Part shown: positions 1 to 4,303 of the stretch, piece after piece
Position numbering within the stretch: the first letter of the stretch is position 1
Layout: the number at the start of each line of letters is the position of its first letter
Assembly: GCA_002369315.1 (NCBI GenBank)
Contig: DFDW01000007.1
Location: 1-5,687, forward strand
DNA from: Ruminococcaceae bacterium UBA3818
GTDB taxonomy: Bacteria; Bacillota; Clostridia; Oscillospirales; Ruminococcaceae
Length of the DNA: 5,687 bases
Direction: 5' to 3'
Made by a program: the position numbers and the translations under genes
The notes under the pieces: model-generated
What the model was told of the DNA's origin: nothing
Databases searched by the model: none
Seen by the model: the letters and a program-made list of their open reading frames with translations, nothing else

Positions 1-218
1 CAGATGCCGATGCAGCCGGTCTGGGCAATGGTCACATTTTGAAGATTCCGTTTGGAAACCTCGTCGGTAAAGGCGGCCAAAACCGGCCGCGCGCCGGCAG
101 CGATTCCGCAGGTAGCCATGCCGACGACTACACGGATATTGCCTTCCGCGTCATCGCGAACGCCGATTTTGCCTTTCATGGAATCGCGAAGAGCCTGCAG
201 CTCTGCTAAACTTTTCAT
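1..218 (-). CDS. hndB: HndB-like (2Fe-2S) ferredoxin-domain protein, 3' end outside the window
   Basis: The first 72 residues are visible, beginning at the ATG whose complement is at 216-218; the C-terminus lies beyond the left edge. A GGAGGT ribosome binding site sits inside the end of the preceding gene (complement at 229-234), and only one base separates that gene's stop from this start, so translation is probably coupled. The protein opens with a short helix, then a strand ending in the loop VGMATCGIAAGAR (Cys37), and reaches QTGCIGI (Cys69) at the edge. This is the layout of the small thioredoxin-fold protein found between the NuoE-like and NuoF-like subunits of NADP- or NAD-dependent [FeFe] hydrogenases (HndB of the Desulfovibrio Hnd complex). 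The first ligand loop shows one cysteine instead of the usual two, so binding of a canonical [2Fe-2S] cluster is uncertain. Family assignment is fairly secure; its exact role in the complex is not known from sequence. Confidence 0.85.
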   Translation of the reverse strand, partial: MKSLAELQALRDSMKGKIGVRDDAEGNIRVVVGMATCGIAAGARPVLAAFTDEVSKRNLQNVTIAQTGCIGI

Positions 219-219
219 A

Positions 220-771
220 TTATGTTGCACCTCCGCTAAGCAAATCCATATTTTCTTTGATATACCCTCGGATAAATTCCATCACCTGAGGGGTGTTTAA
301 AGGAACGCCGTCTAAAATCTCCTGCAGCTGGGCGGTGCTGACGGTAAAACGTTCCTCTCCCACCTGATAGGTAAAAGAGAAATTGATCTGTTCATTGCAG
401 CCCATCAAAATGCACATCGTATCGGCTATATTCCCCAGCGGCATCCGGTCGATGTGGGTAAGCCCGAAAGACGCTTTCACCTCGGTGCCCTGCCCCACCT
501 GGGACTGGATGGAAAAATCCCCGCCGGTCATCAGCGCGGCCATTTTAAAGAAAGGGACGCCCAGGCCCACCTTACGGGTGGTGCGGGTGGTGTAGAACGG
601 GTCCTCCACATGGGCGACCTGCTCCGGCGTCATGCCGCAGCCATTGTCGGTGATGGTGATGACCATGCGGTCTTCCGCCGGCAGTTCTGCCACGGTGATA
701 TCCACTTCGGTCGCATTTGCCCGTACAGAATTCTGCGCAATGTCCAGGATATTTAACGACAGCTCTTCCAT
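220..771 (-). CDS. GHKL-fold ATP-binding protein of the hydrogenase operon
   Basis: This 183-residue cytoplasmic protein carries an HATPase_c (GHKL) domain over roughly residues 1-105. The N-box is D10-x3-N14 in ILDIAQNSVRANA, with Asp at the usual Glu position. The G1 box is DNGCGM (42-47), and the F/G2 region runs from DPFYTTR (57-63) to GLGVPF (69-74), ending at GQGTEV (93-98). There is no phospho-accepting histidine domain, receiver or membrane segment, so it is not a complete histidine kinase. The C-terminal part (about 106-183) is unassigned. It starts 3 bases after the NuoE-like gene ends, with only a weak GGAA upstream, which suggests translational coupling. Such ATPases are commonly annotated as 'ATP-binding protein' or 'histidine kinase' between the NuoE-like and HndB genes of clostridial bifurcating hydrogenase operons. 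A regulatory or assembly role is inference; the ATP-binding fold is clear. Confidence 0.88.
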   Translation of the reverse strand: MEELSLNILDIAQNSVRANATEVDITVAELPAEDRMVITITDNGCGMTPEQVAHVEDPFYTTRTTRKVGLGVPFFKMAALMTGGDFSIQSQVGQGTEVKASFGLTHIDRMPLGNIADTMCILMGCNEQINFSFTYQVGEERFTVSTAQLQEILDGVPLNTPQVMEFIRGYIKENMDLLSGGAT

Positions 772-774
772 GGC

Positions 775-1272
775 TTATTCCGCGTACTTGGCCAGAATGC
801 CGGGGATATCGTCAGCGACCAGACGGCCATAGACATCATCGTTGATGGTCATGACCGGCGCCAGACCGCATGCGCCGATGCAGCGGCAGGCTTCCAGAGA
901 AAACTTGCCGTCGTTTGTGCACTGGCCGCCTTCAATGCCCAGACATTCGCTGAGCTTATTGAACACGTCGCCGGAGCCTTTAACGTAGCAGGCGGTGCCC
1001 AAACAAACGGAAATCTTGTATTTGCCTTTGGGGTTCAGAGTGAACTGGGAATAGAAAGTAGAAACGCCGTAAACCTCTTCCAGCGGGACACCCAGATGCT
1101 GTGCGACCAGCTTCTGGACCTCGATGGGAAGATAGCCGTAAATTTCCTGCGCGCCCTGCAGAACCGGCATTAAAGCGCCTCTTTGCCCTTTGTGGGCGGC
1201 AATCAGCTCGATAAGCTTTTGTTCTTGCTCTTTGGTTCCGTTAAAAGGAACTGCCGAAATTGTAGTAGCCAT
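775..1272 (-). CDS. NuoE/HndA-like [2Fe-2S] subunit of electron-bifurcating [FeFe] hydrogenase
   Basis: This 165-residue protein matches the 24-kDa (NuoE) thioredoxin-like ferredoxin family in length and layout. A helical N-terminal half includes LPIEVQKLVAQHLG and the family signature VYGVSTFYSQF (67-77). A C-terminal [2Fe-2S] domain follows with all four ligands: Cys90 and Cys95 (CLGTAC), Cys131 and Cys135 (CIGAC). In complex I and in HydABC/Hnd hydrogenases this subunit docks on the NuoF-like flavoprotein and takes part in electron transfer with NAD(P)H. The start is the ATG at 1272, with GGAGG at 1278-1282 (complement) five bases upstream. A TTG at 1302 gives 10 more residues but has no ribosome binding site. 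It is first in a minus-strand operon with the GHKL ATPase and HndB-like gene, so NuoF-like and catalytic hydrogenase genes are expected beyond position 1. HydC or HndA would be reasonable symbols by homology. Confidence 0.93.
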   Translation of the reverse strand: MATTISAVPFNGTKEQEQKLIELIAAHKGQRGALMPVLQGAQEIYGYLPIEVQKLVAQHLGVPLEEVYGVSTFYSQFTLNPKGKYKISVCLGTACYVKGSGDVFNKLSECLGIEGGQCTNDGKFSLEACRCIGACGLAPVMTINDDVYGRLVADDIPGILAKYAE

Positions 1273-1277
1273 GAAAA

Positions 1278-1282
1278 CCTCC
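1278..1282 (-). promoter_or_regulatory. Ribosome binding site deciding the NuoE-like start
   Basis: The complement reads GGAGG, five bases before the ATG at 1272. It fixes the start there rather than at the TTG at 1302. A small hairpin (TGCCG, loop of five, CGGCA; 1287-1301) lies just upstream of this site in the mRNA and overlaps the alternative TTG. Confidence 0.85.
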
Positions 1283-1341
1283 GTTCTGCCGAAAAACGGC
1301 AAAAATTATTGTTTCCGGACTCCCCCGGAGCCATTTTCTAT

Positions 1342-1376
1342 CTGCATAGGCCGCGCCGGAAAGCTGCATTGGCCGC
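1342..1376. repeat. 13-base direct repeat in the hydrogenase operon leader
   Basis: CTGCATAGGCCGC (1342-1354) and CTGCATTGGCCGC (1364-1376) differ at one base and are offset by 22 bases, close to two helical turns. They lie in the transcribed leader upstream of the NuoE-like gene. They could be a tandem binding site or a small duplication; no known factor is recognised. Confidence 0.45.
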
Positions 1377-1445
1377 CGCCCCTTTTTCATTGTTTTTTCT
1401 GGAGCCAACGGATTTTTGGGCGCAAAAACCCCTATGCTTCTAGAC

Positions 1446-1463
1446 TGGTTAAAATTATAACAG
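1446..1463. promoter_or_regulatory. Candidate Rex operator over the hydrogenase promoter
   Basis: The plus-strand sequence TGGTTAAAATTATAACAG matches 11 of the 14 fixed positions of the Rex consensus TTGTTAA-n4-TTAACAA. The inner 14 bases (1448-1461) form a palindrome with one mismatched pair. The site covers the whole -10 hexamer and the extended TG of the minus-strand promoter, exactly where a repressor would block RNA polymerase. Rex is the NADH/NAD+-responsive repressor that in Firmicutes controls fermentation genes. No rex gene is in the window, so the assignment rests on the motif and its position. Confidence 0.5.
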
Positions 1464-1482
1464 GAGCAAACGACAAAATCTA
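1454..1482 (-). promoter_or_regulatory. Extended -10 promoter for the hydrogenase operon
   Basis: On the minus strand a perfect TATAAT (complement of 1454-1459) is preceded by TGT, giving the extended -10 form TGnTATAAT. A weak -35, TAGATT (complement of 1477-1482), lies 17 bases upstream. Transcription would start near 1447, leaving a leader of about 175 bases before the NuoE-like gene. The strong -10 with a poor -35 fits a promoter that depends on the extended -10 or on an activator. Prediction from consensus only. Confidence 0.65.
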
Positions 1483-1593
1483 CTATGTTTTCATGAATAT
1501 AATGAAGTTTGTTGATATTCCAAAAAAACATGACAAAATTTTTAGTACTTTTCCCAAGTCCGACGAAAATTTGGCATATGACAGCCGCTCTCC

Positions 1594-1622
1594 TTGTCCT
1601 TTTCGGGCGGATATGGTATAAT
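1594..1622 (+). promoter_or_regulatory. Promoter for the DRTGG/ATPase/HydS-like operon
   Basis: TTGTCC (1594-1599), a 17-base spacer and TATAAT (1617-1622) form a good housekeeping-type promoter, strengthened by TGG directly before the -10 (extended -10). Transcription should start near 1629, about 117 bases before the first gene. The leader begins with the palindrome GGGCAATTGCCC (1636-1647), followed by CCGGA/TCCGG (1646-1650 with 1658-1662). Confidence 0.75.
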
Positions 1623-1745
1623 ATCCAAAAATAAAGGGCAATTGCCCGGATTTTTTGTCCGGTCCGCTGCCGGGATTGTCCGATTCCAGGCAAGGAGTAA
1701 AAATCCGGCCCGATACTTTATTATAATGGGAACAGGAGGGCAAAT

Positions 1746-2102
1746 ATGACCATTCAAGACATTAAAGATATCCTGCAGGCAAACGTTTTATGGGCTGGTG
1801 AGGGAGTTCTTTCCCAGGAGGTACATACCGCCTGCGGCAGCGATATGATGAGCGACGTGCTGGCATTTGTCAAAGATCAGGCCGTGCTTTTGACCGGATT
1901 GGTGAATCCTCAGGTGATCCGCACTGCGGAGATGATGGACATTATCTGCATCGTGTTTGTCCGTGGGAAAAAGCCGGACTCGGCCATGATCGAGCTGGCG
2001 GAGGAACGGGGCATTGCGCTGCTTTCCTGCGATCAGAGGATGTTTACCGCCTGCGGGCTTTTATATGAGAATGGGCTGAGGGGAGGCCGCGAAGAAAAAT
2101 GA
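1746..2102 (+). CDS. DRTGG-domain protein, first gene of the sensor-like operon
   Basis: This 118-residue soluble protein starts at an ATG six bases after AGGAGG (1734-1739). It has the DRTGG-domain layout: a short N-terminal helical segment, the stretch CGSDMMSDVLAFVKD (30-44), then LLTGLVNPQVIRTAEMMDI (48-66). Next come a hydrophobic strand with VRGKKPDSAMIELAEERGI (72-90) and the strand LLSC (92-95). DRTGG domains occur in some phosphotransacetylases and in nucleotide-binding CBS pyrophosphatases, and stand-alone copies are often annotated as HPr serine kinase-like, which is misleading here because no P-loop kinase motif is present. Ligand and activity are unknown. Its stop overlaps the next start as ATGA (2099-2102), so the two products are probably made in step. 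Stand-alone DRTGG proteins next to HydS-like genes recur in clostridial hydrogenase loci. Identity as a DRTGG-family protein is likely; function is not known. Confidence 0.82.
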   Translation: MTIQDIKDILQANVLWAGEGVLSQEVHTACGSDMMSDVLAFVKDQAVLLTGLVNPQVIRTAEMMDIICIVFVRGKKPDSAMIELAEERGIALLSCDQRMFTACGLLYENGLRGGREEK

Positions 2103-2545
2103 GCCAAACCATTTCTTTCCACTATGATGTTCCCGGCGATGATTTCACCCGTGCGGGAGAAGCTTCCGGAAGCGTGAAAAAGGCGCTCAAAAAGGTGGGG
2201 CTGGCGCCGGATATTATCCGGAATGTGGCCATCGCCATGTACGAAGGCGAGATCAACATGGTCATCCATGCCGGCGGCGGGCAGATTGATGTGGATATCG
2301 ACCCCGATGCGGTTCGTATGGTGTTGAAAGATCAGGGACCAGGGATCAAGGATATTTCCCTTGCCATGCAGGAAGGATGGTCCACTGCGCCGGACGATGT
2401 GCGTTCATTGGGTTTCGGCGCCGGGATGGGTCTGCCCAATATGAAAAAATACACCGATGAAATGGAGATTGAAAGCACCGTAGGGGTTGGCACCACTGTT
2501 ACGATGACTGTATTCACCCACCCGCGGGAGGAGGCGGTGTCGTGA
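2099..2545 (+). CDS. RsbW-like GHKL ATPase (anti-sigma / serine kinase fold)
   Basis: This 148-residue protein is essentially a single HATPase_c domain of the RsbW/SpoIIAB type. The N-box is YEGEINMVIHA (48-58), with Glu49 or Glu51 and Asn53. The G1 box is DQGPGI (78-83). The G2 region is LGFGAGMGLPNMKK (104-117), ending in STVGVGTTVTM (126-136). No phospho-accepting histidine, sensor or membrane segment is present. RsbW-type proteins bind a sigma factor or phosphorylate an anti-sigma antagonist on serine; no sigma factor or STAS antagonist is in the window, so the partner is unknown. The start overlaps the previous stop (ATGA) and the stop overlaps the GTG of the HydS-like gene (GTGA, 2542-2545), placing it tightly between the two. 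It may relay a signal from the Fe-S protein, which is inference. The ATP-binding fold is clear. Confidence 0.88.
   Translation: MSQTISFHYDVPGDDFTRAGEASGSVKKALKKVGLAPDIIRNVAIAMYEGEINMVIHAGGGQIDVDIDPDAVRMVLKDQGPGIKDISLAMQEGWSTAPDDVRSLGFGAGMGLPNMKKYTDEMEIESTVGVGTTVTMTVFTHPREEAVS
2529..2544 (+). promoter_or_regulatory. Ribosome binding site and GTG start of the HydS-like gene
   Basis: AGGAGG (2529-2534) lies inside the end of the ATPase gene, seven bases before the GTG at 2542. The GTG shares bases with the upstream TGA stop (GTGA). The spacing supports GTG rather than a downstream ATG as the start. Confidence 0.8.
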
Positions 2546-3855
2546 GCGAATTTTTCCATTCGGTGACCCTGGACCGGGACCTGTGCCATGGTTGCATCAA
2601 CTGCGTCAAGCGCTGTCCCACCGAGGCTATCCGGGTGCGGGACGGCAAGGCAAAGATCCTGTCCGACCGATGTATCGACTGCGGGGAATGTATCCGTGTT
2701 TGCCCGCACCACGCCAAAAAGCCCATTTTCGATCCGCTTTCGGTGATGGATCAATATGAATATACCGTTGCTCTGCCGGCGCCGAGCCTGTATGGGCAAT
2801 TTAACAATCTCGACGATGTGGAGATCATCCTGCGGGCATTGATCGACATGGGATTCGACGATATTTTTGAAGTTTCCCGGGCAGCGGAGCTGGTCAGCGA
2901 CGCTACCCGCAAAATGCTCAGCGAAGGCCAGCTGCCCCGCCCGGTCATCAGTTCCGCCTGCCCGGCGGTAGTTCGTCTGATCCGGGTGCGTTTTCCCGAT
3001 CTGATCCGGCATATTCTGCCTTTACAGGCCCCGGTGGAAGTGGCCGCGCGCCTGGCCAAAAAAGAGGCGATGGAGCGCACCGGCCTTCCCGAGGAAAAAA
3101 TAGGCTGCATTTTTATTTCCCCCTGCGCCGCCAAGGTCACGGCGGTAAAAATGCCGCTGGGAACCAGAAAAAGCGCCATCGACGCGGTAGTCGCCATCCG
3201 GGATGTGTACCCGAAGATGCTGAACTTTATGAAAGAAGAATCCCCTGCCGGAGAAGAGTACTTAAGCTCCGGGCGCATGGGGATCGGCTGGGGGTCTTCC
3301 GGCGGGGAGTCGGCGGCATTGCTGAACGACCGGTATCTGGCGGCGGACGGCATTGAAAACGTCATCCGCGTGCTGGAGGACCTGGAGGATGAAAAGCTGA
3401 GCTCGGTGGATTTTGTGGAGCTCAACGCCTGCGCCGGCGGCTGTGTCGGCGGGGTGCTGACAGTCGAAAATCCCTATATTGCCAAGGCCAAGCTCAAACG
3501 GGTGCGTAAATACCTGCCCGTGTCCTGTAACCGGGTGGGGGATGGAATCCCCCGGCAGATGAAATTCGATACTGAGATCCGGTATGAACCGGTGCTGCAG
3601 TTGGACGGGGACATTACCGTGGCGCTGAAAAAACTGGGGCAGATCGAGCAGATATCCCATATGTTCAGCGGACTGGACTGCGCCGCCTGCGGCGCACCCA
3701 GCTGCAAGGCATTGGCGGAGGACGTAGTCCGAGGCTACAACACGCCGGATGCCTGCGTGTTTCTGCTCAAGGATAAAATGAAATCCCTGGCCAATTCCAT
3801 TGCGGAGCTGGAGGGAAAAATTCCGGATACTTTTAAAGAAGACGGCCAGGATTGA
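2542..3855 (+). CDS. HydS-like ferredoxin / [FeFe]-hydrogenase H-cluster-domain protein
   Basis: This is a 437-residue cytoplasmic iron-sulfur protein. Residues 15-55 hold two [4Fe-4S] ferredoxin motifs (Cys15, 18, 21, 25 and Cys44, 47, 50, 54, each followed by Pro). Residues about 73-330 match the [FeFe]-hydrogenase large-subunit domain, keeping all four H-cluster cysteines: Cys140 in SSACP, Cys195 in SPCAAK, and Cys297/Cys301 in ELNACAGGC. The C-terminal end carries a further four-cysteine Fe-S motif (Cys380, 383, 388, 405). Residues conserved in catalytic enzymes are changed: the proton-relay Cys is Ala139, the Met of MPC is Ser193, the Glu of PCxxKxxE is Ala201, and the Met before the last Cys pair is Asn295. 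This pattern, with regulatory-looking neighbours, fits putative sensory hydrogenases (HydS-like, groups C/D) rather than an H2-producing enzyme. No PAS domain is visible. It starts at GTG and overlaps the ATPase gene. H-cluster occupancy is inferred. Confidence 0.87.
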   Translation: MSEFFHSVTLDRDLCHGCINCVKRCPTEAIRVRDGKAKILSDRCIDCGECIRVCPHHAKKPIFDPLSVMDQYEYTVALPAPSLYGQFNNLDDVEIILRALIDMGFDDIFEVSRAAELVSDATRKMLSEGQLPRPVISSACPAVVRLIRVRFPDLIRHILPLQAPVEVAARLAKKEAMERTGLPEEKIGCIFISPCAAKVTAVKMPLGTRKSAIDAVVAIRDVYPKMLNFMKEESPAGEEYLSSGRMGIGWGSSGGESAALLNDRYLAADGIENVIRVLEDLEDEKLSSVDFVELNACAGGCVGGVLTVENPYIAKAKLKRVRKYLPVSCNRVGDGIPRQMKFDTEIRYEPVLQLDGDITVALKKLGQIEQISHMFSGLDCAACGAPSCKALAEDVVRGYNTPDACVFLLKDKMKSLANSIAELEGKIPDTFKEDGQD

Positions 3856-3888
3856 CCGGCCGGAGCGGACTGCTGGAGGGAAATAGAG

Positions 3889-4233
3889 ATGAAAAAAGTT
3901 ACCGTCCGTGAGATTGCACAAACGTGCGGGTTTTCGGTGCTGGCCGGCGCAGACGCTTTGGATCGTCAGGCCGACCGGGTATTCTGCTGTGACCTTTTAA
4001 GTTTTGTCATGGGCCGCGCCCCGGCGGACTCGGCCTGGATCACCGTCATGGGCAATGTCAACGCGGTGGCGGTGGCCGTGCTGGCGGATACCGCCTGCAT
4101 CATACTGGCGGAAAACGCGGTGCTGGACGGAGAAGCTCGCTCCCGGGCTGAAGGGCAGGGGGTGCCTGTTCTGGGTTCCCCGCATCCGATCTTTGATACA
4201 GGACTTTTGATCCAGCGGATGCTGGAAGATTGA
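3889..4233 (+). CDS. Second DRTGG-like protein
   Basis: This 114-residue soluble protein starts at an ATG eight bases after GGAGGG (3875-3880), 33 bases downstream of the HydS-like gene. An N-terminal helical segment (VREIAQTCGFSVLAG) is followed by alternating strands and helices. These include the acid-containing motif VFCCDLLSFVMG (31-42), ITVMGNVNAVAVAVLAD (51-67), a CIILAEN strand (70-76) and GVPVLGSPHPIFDTGLLI (91-108). The layout parallels the first DRTGG protein (a CxD-type loop, then TG/MGNVN, then a turn and a final VLS/VLG strand), although overall identity looks low. Homologues beside HydS-like genes are often labelled 'serine kinase' or DRTGG protein, but no Walker A motif is present. 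A pairing with the first DRTGG protein is possible but unproven. It is the last gene before a strong terminator. Confidence 0.72.
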   Translation: MKKVTVREIAQTCGFSVLAGADALDRQADRVFCCDLLSFVMGRAPADSAWITVMGNVNAVAVAVLADTACIILAENAVLDGEARSRAEGQGVPVLGSPHPIFDTGLLIQRMLED

Positions 4234-4241
4234 CAGGCTGC

Positions 4242-4281
4242 CATACGCCGCCGGGAAAAGGATCCGGCGGCGTATGTTTTT
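4242..4281 (+). terminator. Intrinsic terminator after the second DRTGG gene
   Basis: A perfect 13-base-pair, GC-rich stem (4242-4254 with 4264-4276, loop 4255-4263) is followed by five Ts (4277-4281). It starts nine bases after the DRTGG stop and would end the sensor-like operon. The T-run ends only 20 bases before the PHP gene start, leaving little room for a separate promoter, so PHP expression probably depends on read-through. The minus-strand side has no T-run, so the terminator acts in one direction. Confidence 0.88.
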
Positions 4282-4287
4282 ACCGGA

Positions 4288-4303
4288 AAGGAGGGGCGCT
4301 GTG
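4288..4303 (+). promoter_or_regulatory. Ribosome binding site and GTG start of the PHP gene
   Basis: AAGGAGG (4288-4294) lies six bases before the GTG at 4301. The in-frame ATG at 4274 falls inside the terminator stem and has no ribosome binding site, so the nine-residue longer form is unlikely. Confidence 0.85.

Larger units (their letters stand above)
1273..1745. other. Divergent intergenic region between the hydrogenase and sensor-like operons
   Basis: This 473-base stretch has no convincing gene. From right to left it holds the plus-strand leader (about 1629-1745), a plus promoter (1594-1622), an AT-rich core (about 1441-1545), a minus promoter (1454-1482) with an overlapping Rex-like palindrome, and a minus-strand leader of about 175 bases (1273 to about 1447). 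The leader contains a 13-base direct repeat. The core holds three GAC(A/G)AAAT boxes at 1472, 1532 and 1562. A weaker second minus-strand promoter is possible: TTGGAA (complement of 1518-1523), 16 bases, TATATT (complement of 1496-1501). ORFs crossing the region lack ribosome binding sites and recognisable motifs. Confidence 0.8.

Noticed and set aside
1508..1530. Second Rex-like site (TTTGTTGATATTCC and following)
   Set aside because: Only the left half resembles the motif; the right half has no TAACAA and no dyad.
1636..1656. GGGCAATTGCCC as a true intrinsic terminator
   Set aside because: The stem is only four base pairs around an AATT loop, too weak for an efficient terminator, and it would block its own operon eight bases after the predicted start. 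Kept only as a leader structure.
1241..1693. A 150-codon minus-strand reading frame crossing the intergenic region
   Set aside because: It has no ribosome binding site, no recognisable motif, runs across both the hydrogenase promoter and its leader, and ends inside the NuoE-like gene in another frame. An internal ATG near 1390 (minus) also lacks a ribosome binding site.
2332..3012. A 226-codon minus-strand reading frame opposite the HydS-like gene
   Set aside because: It is antisense to well-supported overlapping genes, its composition is that of a shadow frame, and there is no ribosome binding site or domain.
3262..3921. A 219-codon minus-strand reading frame
   Set aside because: It is antisense to the C-terminal Fe-S part of the HydS-like protein and shows no motif; explained by GC-rich codon bias of the real gene.
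4274..4300. Upstream ATG start for the PHP gene
   Set aside because: The ATG lies in the 3' arm of the terminator stem and has no ribosome binding site, while GTG 4301 has AAGGAGG at ideal spacing.
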